This document shows, in pieces, positions 12,401-27,025 of a stretch of 64,000 nt of DNA. Each line of letters starts with the position of its first letter. Positions within the stretch are counted from its first letter, which is position 1. The notes under the pieces are model-generated. The model searched no databases. It had not been told where the DNA came from and saw nothing but the letters and a program-made list of their open reading frames with translations. A program made the translations under genes and the position numbers. Origin of the DNA: Peromyscus leucopus (Eukaryota > Chordata > Mammalia > Rodentia > Cricetidae); NCBI RefSeq assembly GCF_004664715.2, contig NC_051069.1, forward strand, positions 1,492,001 to 1,556,000, in the 5' to 3' direction.

Positions 12401-15400
12401 TCCATAGTGGCTTCTGTCTGTAGTGGCTGGCATTGTCAGGAGACATTTCACTGAAATTCATCTCCGCTCATTTCTCTATCAAACCTGGACGGGGTCCTTG
12501 TTATTTGAAACACACACTTCTGCACAAGTTCATCCCATTACATCAATCCTGGTCTACTGGTGAATGCAAATCTTGCCTGGCTTTTTCTAGTAAAGATTTC
12601 CCTCTTGACAAGGCCTGAGAGGAGAACATTGGAAAGATGGTGGAGGCTGGTGAGGACCACTCCTGGCTCCTTAGATCCCAGGAGTCTGACATCATCTTCA
12701 AATCTGCTTCTGTCAGAGTCCCCTCAAACTCATTCATGCCATGGCAGAGCTGGCCAAGGAGGCACATTGGTAGCCTTTGAGAAAGAAAAGGTCCATTAAA
12801 AAAATTTCTTGTAAACTGTGGCTCAAAACAAAAATAACGAAGTCATAAGCTGAAGAATGAGCTGGAATTTGGCCTGTTAGACACTGCGACCTTTTAGCCA
12901 TTGGCCTTTTATCCTCACTGGCATTAGAGAAAGGTTGGCAATGTATCTGCCTTCGTGTGGAGGGAAGGTTTGTCATTTTGACAGGGAGAGTGTGGCAAGT
13001 TCCCAACATGTATCAGGCTCTGTAGTTGTTTAATCACCAAGATAGCCACATTTATTGCTGCTGTGAGTTAATAGTTGTATCAGTAGTAACAAGCTGCAAC
13101 TAACAGTTAGCTTCTCTATTATCGTTCGTAAACAGTTGGGGGGAAGAGAAGGGAGAGACCTCAAAGAAATAAAGGCCCACACCCAGAAGGTACAAAGTGG
13201 ATTTCTTTCTAATTCCAGATCTTATGCCTGCCATTTCACTTCTTACAGTTCCTTTGGGGAGAGTGTATGGTAGATCAGGCCCCCTGGCCCTACCTCCCCA
13301 CAAACCCACTTCAGCATTTCTGTAGCTGGAAGCCATGCGCTGGTGGCCATAAGAATTGAATGGTGAATGGATAGCCAGGCTGATGAGGCATGGCACCCAG
13401 GACCCAGTGTCTTCGCCTCTCCTGTGTAAAAAAAAAAAAAAAAAGACTGTTTATATGGGTGGACATACATGAAATGCAGATATGAGGGAGCCAAAGACTG
13501 GAAACACTCACACCTGGACTTGCTGCCTGGGAACAGCCAACTGCAGAGGTTGCATTAGTCCTGAGATTCCCAGGAAGCTGCACTTCTTAGCTCTTTTATG
13601 GTCTTCCATGATGAGTTTGGTCTCCTTGAGTCCCAGACCCCTTGAAAGGAGCTAACACATCACAGAGGTGAGAAGTCAATGTACGTGTCACGGAAAGTCC
13701 CTGGCATCAGAAATGGTCATAGCAATTTTTGGGGGGCTCCCTTTCCCCTTTTTCTGCCTGGGAGTCCCCACCCCCATCTGTCTCCTCCTGGGAATCTCAA
13801 GATGGCTTTCCTCTGTATCTTCCACAAAGCTCTATACTAACTCAAATGGGACCCCATAAGTACACACAGAATCAAAATCTCTTCCTCTACTGAACTGCTC
13901 AGGACCTGTCATGATGTTGTAATATAGAAATATGTTGACCTTTCTTTGTTCTGTGTGTTTGCATACTTTCCATACTTTTTAGGATTCTTTGATACAAAAC
14001 TCCTCTTAACCTTGACGCTGAGGGGAATATCCCAGCAAGCTTCCTACTCAGGAAGAGCATCCTTCTGAGGTGAGAGCTATGGGCGATGAGGAAGATCCTC
14101 AATTCTTCTTACTACCAAAGCTTCTTCTGTACTAGAGAACTATTATTTGGCATCTCAAGAGTAAAAAAACAAACAAAAAAAGAACAAATAATTAACTGCT
14201 TTAAATAAACACAGTGCCCTTGATCTGTGCCCTGGAAAGAAATCAAAAGAAATTGTCCTGGAACACAGAACCCTGAGGGGTAGGGATGTGGGCAGTGTGA
14301 GGAAGGGAGGAAGCAGACACGGTAGACCACAGATATCACAGACCCTGAAGAGCACAGGGTCCTGTATTCCTTGTTATTGCCCTCCTCCATGACTGGCACC
14401 TCTCTGTGGGTGTCACCAGATTCCTAGTTCCGATCTAGGCAGAATCTAGGTCAGACATACCAGTCGGAAATGTTGTTACCATAAAGTGCATGTGTTTCAG
14501 TCTGCAAGTACGTTTCCTACCAGGGAGATTTTTCAAATGAGAACATGTGGTCGGCATTTCAAACAGTTAAGTTGTGAAAAAAACCTAGCCTCCTGATTAA
14601 AGGGAACACCCACTTCATAGGGCTTAATCCACGGCAATTTTGGTCTACTACATTATTCAGAAACACTGAGTACTAAGATAAGGGTGGGTAGGCACATGTC
14701 ACTGACCCTTCTTGTTGAAAGAGGAGCTGGTGTCCAGGCTGATGCAATTCTGTGTCCTTTGAATCAGCCCAGAGCCAGCAGGCCTGCCTTAGGCACCCGG
14801 GCTTCACGTCTGCTTTGCCTCCCGTGAACACAGAGTGTTCTCATCTGGACTCTTCCTTGTTTCTACCTTTCCTGGAATACAGAGAAAGAAAAGTGACCAG
14901 ATCAGTGCTGGCCTTTGACTACAAGAGCTGGTCTTGACATGCTGACTGCAGCCATTCCTAAAACACCATCATTTGACAAGAGTTAACCCCTTCCCCCTGA
15001 AAACCAGGTTAATTTTTATAGCTTACAAGACATTATTAGACATTAGAGATGTCAAATGATGACAACTCAGAGCAGATATGATTGTGGTTGGGACATCTAC
15101 TAGAAGGTCTACTAGCAGTTTGAGAATCTTTGTTTCCTACAAACATACTCAAAGCAACACTTGGGTCCTGAGGTGGTTCAGCCTACCGACCCTACTGACC
15201 ATGCGGTGCATAACTCTCTTTTAGGTTGTCTGTTTTCTGGATTCCCTTGGAGACCTCTTCCCACTCTGCACCTCCCCCCCCCAACCCTACCCCTAGGACA
15301 GGGTCTCATTATATAGTTCTAGTTGGCCTGAAACTTGCTATGTAGACCAGGCTGGGCTCGAACTCACAGAGTTCTGCCTGCCCCTGCCTCTTGAGTGTTG

Positions 15401-18400
15401 AGATTAAAAGTGTGCACCATCACTCCTGGTATGAGATATCTCTTTTGTCTCATGACAAAGGACCTTCTGAGAACTGGGTCTCAAGAGACCCCTTACTCAA
15501 CTCCTCTCTTTATGGTTCAGTCATAGCCTTTCTCTTTCCTCCCCCAAATACTCTTCTAGCTCATTGCTTTGCAAAACCACCTCCAACTTGAAGCCTTAAA
15601 TGATGAAGATGGAGGGTCACAGGAAGCCAGAACTTCCAGTTGGCCTGTGGTGGTGAGTTAGAAGTGTCTGCAGTCAGCAGTGCCCTGGCTCCTTGTGGCC
15701 AAAGACGGTGCTACGGTTTAGATCCTACATCTGCCAAAAGCCTGTGTGTTAATGGCATGGTCCACAGCCTGGGATACTATTGAGAAGCATGGGCTCGCTG
15801 AGGAAGTTAAGTCACTGAGGACTGGTCTCTCCCTTTCTCATTTTGCTTCCTTCACCATGTGACTCCCTGACAGGGTATATCCCACACCAAAAACCCTAAG
15901 GCAAGTGTCCAAACCATCAACTTAAACCTCTCAAGCTATGAGCCAAAAATAAATCTTTCTTCGTCTTCATCTTTCTCTCCCTCTACTCTCTTTCTTGTTT
16001 TGTTTTTGAGACAAGGTTTCACATAGTCCAGGCTGCCCACTATCTTACCGTGTAGGTGAGTTGGTTGGCCTTGAACTGATCTTTCTGCTTCCAGCTCTCA
16101 CATGTTGGGATCATAGGCATGTATCACCACGTCCAGCCAATCTTTCCTTCTTACATGTTGTTTCGTCTAGATACTTTGTTCAAGCAGCACACAGCTAACC
16201 CAGACAGGTAGTTCGTCAGGGCTGTCAGGGTCTTCTCAGTCTGATGTGCTCTCTGTTGTCTGATGCCATCCTTTGTCCCCAACAGCAGAACGTCAGTAAA
16301 AACTCTCAATCCTACCAACTTCTTGCCGTGTTGTTAATTATTTATGATCTGTATGTGAGGAGAAGCCCTTCATGCTTCTGCACTTGGGTGTTTTGTATCT
16401 TAAGAAAGCCTAAGGTTTGAACTCAGATCCTGTGGAAGAGCTAAACCCCTGGAGTTCCACAGAGGCTTGAGATGCAGAGGGCAGCAGGCCCTCCTCTGAC
16501 AAGTATGATAAAGACAAGAAAAGGTGGCATGAATGGGTCATCACTTATCCAACACAACTTTCACAACCAGATGCTCTCCTTTACAAAGTCTCCTGAGGTG
16601 AGGGGATTGCTCTCTTGCTACAGATAAGGAAATTAAGGCTTAGTGTGAGTAAGTGACTTGTCCAAGCATGTAAACCACAGAGCCAGGATTAGAATCTCTG
16701 CTTTCTTCCCACTATGCTAAAGTGAACATTCCTGGAGATGCTTTTGAATTTGTGCTTCTGACTCTTAATGTAACCATGTATTACTGTTTCGGCAGATTCA
16801 TACATGGCTTTGTAGTCTTCGTATCTTCTACCACTTCAGATTTACCCTCAAAGACCGCTTTTTGGATTAACATATCGGGATATAAGCGTATTAATTCCTC
16901 ATGTCCTCATGAACTGGTGTACTCAGAGCTGTGGACCACTACAGTCCAAGTTCCTGTAGTGGATGTCTGCGAACAGGTCCCCTGTACATGCTTGCAATGT
17001 TCCTCTTGGGTGTGTGTCTAGGTTTGTTGGCCCCACAGTACCTACTTCATCAACTTTGTGTGTGTTTTCGGACTTCTTTCCAAAGTGATTTCAAATTTGT
17101 GCTTCCAGTAGCAACCTATGATTTTTTTTTCCATTTTCTGTATATTCAAGTATGTGCATTAACATCCTATTTTCATATTTTTTGCTCACTCACTTGAAAG
17201 ATAGGACAGAGAATCTCAGTGGTAATTTTCATCATGCCTGGTATGATGATCCTTTCTGCACACATTTCTCTGAACCATCAGGTTTTCCTCTCCTGCGAAA
17301 ACACGTGCATTTAGAACATGGTCTGCTCCCTGCTCTTGTCTTCTACACTAAATCTCTTTGGGAGTTCAAACTTTTTCTTCATAATTATAGGATATGGATA
17401 CTTATTTTAGAACCAGACACTAAAGATACTTTGTGGTTGGTTACATCAACAGTTAACTGCTTTGCTTTTCATATTTAGAGCTCCAAGTCATTAGACTTTG
17501 GATGTATGTGTGTTGTAGAGTAGGTGTCTGCCATCCCTGTCTGGAAAGACAGCTGGCCTAGCCCCATTTCAGAGCAGACTTTCTGTTCCCCATGTATTTT
17601 GATGACATCTTTGTCATATTCCAGTTCATATATGTGTGTGTTTCATTTCTGTGTCTAGACCAATCAGATCCAATGATGTGACTAATGTCCAGACTTGTAC
17701 TAATGTCACGTATTTTTTGTTACTATCACTTTCTAATTATCTTTCATTTTTAAAATTGTCACTATTTTTCAATATCATCAACCTTTTATTCCTCTATATG
17801 AATTTCAGTATTAATTAACTTATCAAATTCTTTAAGAGAAAATATGGGCAGGATTAGATATCTTGTCTTGACTTTATGCGACATTCTTGTTACAACTGAT
17901 ACTTTCAGAATGTTGAATTTTCTCATCCATGAATGTGAAAGTGGATCGTTAGTTGGCTTTTTACTAGAATTTTATACTTTGTATCAGTCATATAGATTTT
18001 AAAATTGTGTTCTTGTTATTGTCAAGGATTTCTTTTTCTGAGGGTAATGAAGACTTTGCCATTTTCTGTTCCTTCAGCATTTGATTTCTTCTGCTGTCAT
18101 TTTCGTGGCTTAAATCTCTTGTGTGGTGTCGGTAGAAGCCATAATCGTGTTATCATTTTATAGTCAACTTCATAATATTTTGTCATTAAATGTGATAATC
18201 CCCAGGAGATACTGAGGAATACTGTAGCTTCAGGAGAATTCTTATTTAGGGCTGATTTTTTTAATATTTTAGAATACTATTTCTGCATCAATGAAATGTA
18301 GCATGAATTCTAATTGATCTTAATAATAAAAACTTGGAGTCAGATATCAGGGTAAATGCTGAAAGATCAGAAAAGGAAAAGAGCAGCCAAAGTCACCTCT

Positions 18401-20382
18401 TACCTCCACGACCCCTCAGACCAAAAAGGGGGCCAAGCTCCTGTCTCTGTCTGCCTTACATCCCTCTTTCCACCCAGCCATATCATTTCCTGTCTGTCTG
18501 TACAAACCTCCAGACCTCTATGGTTAACTAATGCCTAGCTCCACCCTCTGATCTTTAGGTAAGCTTTATTTGTTAGAGCACAAACAAAATATCACATTTC
18601 CCCCTTTTTGCCTAAAATTTAAAAAGGCTATAACTAATATAAGAGAAACTATATACAATAAGCACAATAACTATATACAATATATACAGGCAATAAATAC
18701 ATCAACAATGTCTAAGTCCATGAACATTTGACAAATTCAGAGAAAATATGCCATTATCTATCCTATCTTGGTGAGTCCAAAAGGTTGTACCTAATTCACT
18801 TTCTATTCTAACTTGCATTACCAAAACTATCTTTTATGTCTCTCAACCCTATACACCTTACACCTCTTTAGTGAATTTCTTTTCTGTATCTGGTAATAAG
18901 GAAAACTATAACTATTACTATAAAGTCTTCAACTCCATCAGAAACCCAAGAAAGAAATAATATTACCTGAGTAAGCAGGAAGTGCAAGCAAGTGACTTCC
19001 AAAATACATGAGAAATGACAGAAACAGCTGGCTGCATCATCAGTCACCCAAGGTTTCTCTGCAATGTTAGGGCATCCTTCTTTGGCCTACAGGCCTAAAA
19101 TGTCTGACAGACTATTCTGTGAAGCAAGGTATTCTAAAGGGCCATCCTACCTTGTATTGGCAAAGTTCAGCAGCCACATTCTTTTGTGTCCTGCTTGTCC
19201 AATTTGGACAGCATATTGTCAGTAGTCAAGGCAGGGGCAGTTTCTTGCCCAGTGGCTAACTTTTGCCTCTCTCTGCCAAGCAATATCACTTCCTGTCCTG
19301 TCTGTACAGGCCTCTAGACCTCTATGGTTAACTAATGGCTAGCTCTACCCTCTGATCTTTAGGCAAGCTTTATTTGTTAGAACACAAACAAAGTATCACC
19401 ACAATGAAACACATAGATTTATGTAAACATTTGAAATAAACATGTGAGTCCCCTTTATCTGTTCATGCAGTCAATTCTGTTGATAAACAATGTTAGCATC
19501 AAATAAGCCCTGCATTCTTGGTACTAATCCCTAATTATACTACAGTTAATATATAATGCTTTATTAAATATTTAGATCATAATTTTTTAAAGATTTATTT
19601 TTTGTTTCTTTTATATGTATAAATGTTTTACCTACATGTATGTATGTGTATCATGTTCATTCATGGTATCTGCAGAGACCAAAAGAGGGCATTGAATCCC
19701 CTGGAACCAGAGTTACAAATGGTTGTGAGCTGCCACATAGGTGCTGGGATCCGAACCTGGGACCTCTGGAAGAAGAGACAGAACTCTTTACTGCTGAGCC
19801 AGCTCTCCAGCCCCCAACATCATAATTTTTATATATTGTCTTTGTCTAGTTTTGTTCTAAGGTTGCATTAGCCTCCTGAAATGGGTTGGAATTATTTCTC
19901 TCAGATCTATTTTGTAGAATGCTTAATTTTTTAAAATTTCATTTTATGTCTTTATTTTGTATTTATGTGGTCATGTGCACATGTGGAGGTCAGAGAACCT
20001 TTTGTCAGTTTTGCCTCCCACCATGGGGGTCCTGGGGATCCAATTTGGGTTGTCAGACTTGGCAGCAAGCACCTTTACCTGCTGAGCCATCTCACTGGTC
20101 CAAGAATACTTTTTTTTTTAAACATTTATTTATTTATTATGTATACAGTGTTCTACCTACATGCATGCTTGCAGGCCAGAAGGGGGCATCAGATCTCATT
20201 ACGGATGGTTGTGAGCCACCATGTGGTTGCTGGGAATTGAACTCAGGACCTCTGGGAGAACAGCCAGTGCTCTTAACCTCTGAGCCATCTCTCCAGCCCC
20301 TCCAAGAATACTTTCTATATGGTGGGAATTATCTAACTCCTTAAAGATTACTTAGTACATACATTGAAGGAAGGAGAGAGGA

Positions 20383-20427
<45 letters not shown>

Positions 20428-23310
20428 AAGGAGAGGGAAGATTTATTTAAGTCATAGGTCCAGTTTAGATTTTTCTGTGCTTGATTCCATTTTGGAAATT
20501 GATGTATTTATCTAAGAAATTCAGCCAAGCATACACATGTGCTTCTAGTACTTGGGAGGTGGAGTCAAGAGGATCCAGATTCATGGCCAACCTCAGTTAC
20601 ATGGGTAGCTTGAAGCCAACCTGGGCTACATGCGACATTTCTCAACAAACAGCCCCAATAAATTAAGACAGAAAGGGAAAGATAAAGACACTGTGTTTCA
20701 TTTGCTGTTTCACACATACTTTTTCAAAATTGCTAATGCTTTCAAAACTAACGTTTTGAAAGCACTAATTTCGAACTGCATCTACATAGCCTTCTCTGGC
20801 TCTTGAAGTCTCCACTGAACCTTGTAGCTGTGCCCTCTTCACAGTTTTGAACAAGAGGTTTCTTTGCTTTCCACTCCAGCGGTTTCTGCTTTGATCAGTC
20901 TGTCTTCCCACAGCCTCCACCAGCTCTCCTCACCCCAGGTCCACTTCACTTGCCCCCTGCGTGGGCCCTGAGTATTCAGCCTTGTGTTTTTGAGGAGTTT
21001 GCAAGTCCACATGACAAAGCTCTTTACGATCTTTAGCTGACCAGCTAGTCCATCTCCTCAGTCTTGTTTCATGTCTCAATTCACTGTCAGTATCATCAGT
21101 CCTGGTTTTAAAAAGATAGGACAAGGTTGTCTGTCCTTTGACAACCTTGTACCCGTAAACAATGTATCTTTATCGTATGCATTCCAATTTCCCACCTCTT
21201 CCCCGGGACTCCTCCCCTCCACTCCCTACAGGCACCTCCCTTCAAGCCCTCTCCTTTGATTTTGTTGAGAATACTACAGTGCAGACTTACATTTACTTCC
21301 ACTTTTGGGAAGCCTTCGCAAAGGTGAAATCTTTGTCCTGTCCTTGCTGTTTCCAAACAGGTAGACATGGAACAAATGTTCTTCCACTTTTGCCTGACTG
21401 CTCCTTGCTAAGAGATCAACTAGAAACTGCAACTTTTTAATAGGCAATTTGCAGGCATTATCCCAAGTCTCTCTTATTTCTGTTTCAGGTCTGTTAGCAG
21501 CCTTTAGCCCTTATAAATCTGTATTTCTTTGGTAGATAATATGAGAATTAAAAAAAAATTAATTCTAAGATTTTTCTATCACATGATTGAGGGGAAATAT
21601 CCATGGTTTGTCTTCAATGTAAATTATTTCCTATTTTTGCCAATTGTGGTGAATTATTACCTTTGTCACCTTGCCGTTCTTGTGGTCTGGTTTTGGAAAT
21701 TGTGTGACTTTCTCCATCTCGTTTGTTTGTTTGTTTGTTTGTTTTGGGTCAGGTTTTCTCTAGACTAGCTGGCCTCAAACTCACAAAGATCCACCTGCCT
21801 CTGTCTCCCAAGTGTTGGGATTAAAGGTGGGTCCCACCATGCCTGGCCTTCTCCACCTTTCCTGATTGTCTCTTAGCCATTGTTTTCTATGTCTCACCAC
21901 TCTTCCCTTCATCCCTGGGCTGCATGTGTTTATCTCACATCTACTTGGCAATTCACTAATTCCCTATCGCACTGTGTCTAAACCAGTTGGTCAACACCAG
22001 CCACTGAATTTCTGGTTTTCGTATTGTATTTTTATACCTTTCTCTTCCCCAGTGCTTATTTCTTTTATAACTGTGTCCTACTAAAGCCCAGTACATTTAT
22101 AACATTTTAGGTCTCTGCCATCCTCTCGAGATTTTGGGAGCTAGTCATTCTGATTGTTTTATCTGTTGACCTTCGTCCATGGAGGAGCTCTTATATGTGT
22201 TTGGGGGGATGGGGATCATAAATGTGTATTGTAAATGGCATAGGGAATTTTTTTTCTCTGTGGGAATTCCACAGGCCCACACTGTGGACTGCTTCCTCTG
22301 AAGCAGATTATCACGAGCTGAGGCTAGGGCTCAGTCAGAGAGTTCCTGCTTAGCAGGCAGGACTCCTGGGTCCACTCTATTCCTAGCACCTCATAAATTG
22401 GGCATGGTGGTGTACACCGGTAATTCGAGCACTGTGGAGGTGTGGAGGTAGCGGGGATCAGAAGTCCAAGGTCGACCTTGGCTATCCAGTGAGTTCAAGG
22501 CCAGCCTGGGCTGCCTGAAACTCTGTCTCAAAAATAATTTCTTTAAAAATATATCAAATATGACTGTGAGGTAGACAAAATCAAAATGGAAAGTGGATGG
22601 ATGAAAGGACCTGCTGCAGAACACTGTCCCCTAAAGAACAGCTCTTTGTTTCTTCTCCTCTCTCAGGATGGGATGGGTCCATGGATACAAAGCCACCTCT
22701 TGTCCTGTCAAGTCCTTAGCAGTCAGCACCTGCTCTGGTCCGTTTTCCCTTGCCAGCTGCTGACTTGAGGGCCAGAGTTGCCTGGGAAGTTCACAGTTTC
22801 GGAGAGCTTAGGAAGAAAAGTCTGCTGGGGGCCATGGGTCCAGAAGCTGCAGCCCCCAGAGCTCTGGAGTCAGCCAACAGAACACTGCTTTTGATCCCTG
22901 TGTTTTCACTTGGACTCAAAAAACTTCCTATTTTTATTGACTCTACTTTCCAGAAGTGGGTTTGGCTGGTTTTTCTTTAGAGACCGGGTTCATTGCATCA
23001 TGATCCCATCACTTGTGAAGAAAGGAGAAGCCAGGGATAAGCAGAGATATGGCTCCTCCTTACCCTGCATCTTGTGATGAAGATGCAGGGTTTTTGTTTT
23101 TTTTGTTTTTGTTTTTCGGGACAGGGTTTCTCTGTGTAGCTTTGGTGCCTGTCCTGGATCTCACTCTGTTGCCCAGGCTGGCCTCGAACTCACAGAGATT
23201 TGCCTGCCTCTGTGTCCTGAGTGCTGGGATTAAAGGCGTGCGCCACCACCGCGTAGCAAAGATGCAGCTTGTATAAAGACACGGTTTTTCTTTTTTAAAG
23301 GTATATTTTA

Positions 23311-23352
<42 letters not shown>

Positions 23353-26300
23353 GATGAGATGACAACTCATTTCTCTCCTTCTGTCACGTGGGTCCCTGGA
23401 ACTGAACTCAGATCATCACCAGGCTTGGCAGCAAGTCCCTTCACCTGCTAAGCTATCTCACTGGCCCCAAAGAAAACATTATAAGTTAATATGGAGAATA
23501 AAATTTGGAGTGTGGCAAAGAAAAGAGGCGAATTTCTTATATTTATACTTTGAAACTCTTTGTCTGCCCCCTGTGCATTCTCTGACCACTTTTCTCCCCC
23601 ATGAAAGAGCTGACCCAGTGAAATGTGGTTCTTCAAATGTTATAGAAAATTGCTCAAGAAACACTACGAAGAACAGTCGTCTATGCATGCTGGTCTTTCC
23701 AGATGTGAGAGTGGGAGCTAAACCAACTCAAGGAGGAATTGTCCAAAGCCTCCAGGTTCACTATAAAGAGGAAAAGAGAATATACTTTCCAGGCTGGCTG
23801 GACCACAGACTCTCCCTTGTTTGAGGAGCATCTCACGGGTCTGGTGATTTGAACCTAGGAGGCCCATCAGCCTCCAAGCTCCTTTGTTTTGGAGGATCTT
23901 CCAGGTTGAGAGTTCCCGAGGAGGTTGTGGTTGACACTGTAAGGTGCTGTGCACGCAGGGAGAACTGTTCTCACCAGCCAGCATCCTTATCTTACACAGC
24001 ACAGGGAACCATGCTCATCTCAACACAACACATGGGCCTTTACAAACTAACGCCTAATTAGTTTATTATTCTGGCCTCTGGAATCAGGATCAAGTTCTCA
24101 TCCGGCTGAGCATCTGGGAGGAGTAGAGGGATGTAGATGCTGGCTGTGGGTCAGAATAGGAGTATTCTGTTCTTCAGCCCAGTCGAGATGATGGAGTTTT
24201 AGTCATCTCTCCTTTCTGGGGCCTGAGTTAGTTGGTGAAAGTCTTTTCTACTTTGAGGGCACTGGGGCTGGCCCATTTGCCTGCCCATCTGACTCCAGGT
24301 TGAAGATTCCTGTCCCTTTACAAGCCTGCCTTACTGTGGGTACTTTCCAAATGTGGCCCATTCTCTCAGGATACAAGCTTTTGAACCAGAATGTCCACAT
24401 GAAAGTCTTAGTTCTTTCTGACTATTTTTGTTACGGCTGAGAAAGTTTTCGTTTCGCAATTGGAAAACGTACTGTCTAGAAAGCCGAGTGTAAACACATA
24501 TCGCATCTTTAGAAAGAGAATCCAGAGAAGCAGTAGGGCTGGGAAAGCACTCAGGGCAGGGACCCAGAGGGCCTGGCTCTGCCTCTGACCCTCACACACC
24601 AGCTTTTGTTTTCCATTGTTTACCTATTTACATTTTTATTTTATTTTTTAACTATGTGGAGAGAGAGAGAAAGGGAGAGAGAGAGAAAGAGAGAGAGAAT
24701 GTGTGTGTGTGTGTGTGTGAATCTGTGCACATTAATGCAGGTTCCCTGAGAGACCAGAAGAGGGCATCAGATTTCCAGAAGCCAAAGTCACAGGTGGTTG
24801 GTTGTGAGCTATCTGACATGGGTGCTGGGAATCGAACCCTGGTCTTCTGCAAGAACAGTCCGTGCTCTGTTCAGCTCTCTCTCCAGCCATGGACTTTCTT
24901 TTTAAATGAGAGGAAGTCATGACCTTGTCTGACTCACAGCGTAAGGTTCAAGACTGTTCCTCTTTCACCCATCCAGTAAAAAGTAGGAAGAAGTCAAACC
25001 TGATCAAGGTGCTCCCTCTTCTTGTGAACCTGCAGAGTGCTCCTAGCCTGTCTTAGCTTTGGTCTCCCTATTTATAAAATGGTGACAGCGAAAGGATCCA
25101 ACACACAGTTACAAGGAAGACCAAGGAGCAAATGTATGGTCCTTAGCTCACAAAAAGCTCACATAATTTGCTTTTAGTCATGGCATTTGATCACAGCAAT
25201 GAAAAGTAAGTAATACAGATATTAATCCTGAATAGCTCCCCCAAATGCTGGCCAGTGCCATGGCTTCTGACGTAGCTGGTACTGTAGTGTTGTTGGTGTA
25301 TGTGCAGATCAGAGGACAGCCTCAGGTGTGTCCTCACCTTTCACTTTGTTTAAGGCACATCTATCTCTCTGTTCCTCTCTTTGGTATGTACCAGACTAGC
25401 TGATCCTCAAGCTTCAAGGGATTTTCTTGTCTTTACTTCCCATCTGGAGACAGAAGCCCTGAACACAGGGCTCAGCTTTCTGTGGTTTCTGGGGATCAGA
25501 ACTCAGGCCCTCACACTTGCGTGGCAAGGGCTTTAAACACAGAGCCATCTCCCCAGCCCTGGGACATCTTGACACTTTTAAAAAGTGATAAATATGTGAG
25601 ACCCTTGAGAAGAGTGAAAACATTCACAAAACCATGCAGGCTGAGTTTTCCCTCTTTCTTTTTATTGCCCTCAGCAATTCATAAAAATCACTTCATCATT
25701 TTAGGTTCCACGTTGCATCCAGTAAAGGGTGTGTCACAAGGTTGTGACTCAGTTTGTAACTTTCAGAACTTCCAAATATTTCTTAGAAATCACATCTCTT
25801 TTCCTAATCCTCTTACCCAAACTTACTTTCCCCTTTTTCTACACTCATGAGTACAAGAAAAAAGTTTTATTCTTTTTTTGCTTGGGCTTCAATATCTTAA
25901 TCTTTCACCAAGCATTGTTTTAGTGTGAATAGTAGAGGAATAAGCTGTGCTGGCAGACATTGAAGCATTATGGTCTTTTGGGGAGGGCGTTGAGACATTG
26001 TCTCATGTAGGCTAGAACTTGAGAGGTAAATGAGAACTTGACAGGTAAATGAGAACCTCCTCCAATTCTGATCTTCCTACTTCTGCCCCCCAAGTGCTGC
26101 GATTACATGTGGGCAGCACCCTGCCTTTATGTGGTGCTGAAGACTGTGTGTAGTACTTCGTGCACACTGAGTCATCCCTCTACCAACTGGGCTCTGTATC
26201 CAGGTGGCCAATTGTCTTGAAGGAATGCCACAAGGTAATGTGACCTGTAAAGACTGCAGCATTTAGAAATGTCTCAAAGGGCCAATGGGAGGAGCTCAAT

Positions 26301-26968
26301 GTGTGTGTTGTGGGGGGTGGGGGAGGGGGCATGCTTGAACGCTTGAACGCTTGAAGCAAGCAGAGTTTTAATTAAGAATGAAGAATAGACTAGGTTTGGA
26401 GGAGCAAGTGAAGAGAAAGGCCCCCTGTGAGCAGGCATGTAGAGACTGGAGTGGCGGCTATCAGTTCAAAGGGCTCAAAGTGGCTGCCATGCAGTGCTGT
26501 AGATCTGTGATGGGCAGAAGGGAGCTGGGCTCCACAGAACAAGGTAATGCAGAGCCTGGATGTGTAGTGGTACTTCTTGGGCAGCAGAGAGACTTTCATC
26601 TGTACATCTGTACATGTACATCTGTAGCATGGCAGCTCGCTCCATCACTGGATGGTAAGAAGTTGGAGGTGGGGCTCTGGCCAGAGGCTGTAGACAGAAG
26701 GTTAAGCAAGGCATAGGGACATCTTATGGATGTTCAAGGAGGGAAGAAGGAAGGCCAGATGGTTCCAGAGCGTTTGGCTTAGTGGCTAGTAATAGAGGGG
26801 CATGCCTCACCTTCCAATTAGCCACCTGTTCTACCCTTCTGAATGTTTCCTGTCTTTCCTATTGAAACTTTCTCCTGTCCTCATAGCCATAAAATCTACT
26901 AATGAAGACAGAACTTATTCTGCTCTTATAACTTTCCTACCCAGAGCAATAGCATGCACACACACACA

Positions 26969-27025
<57 letters not shown>

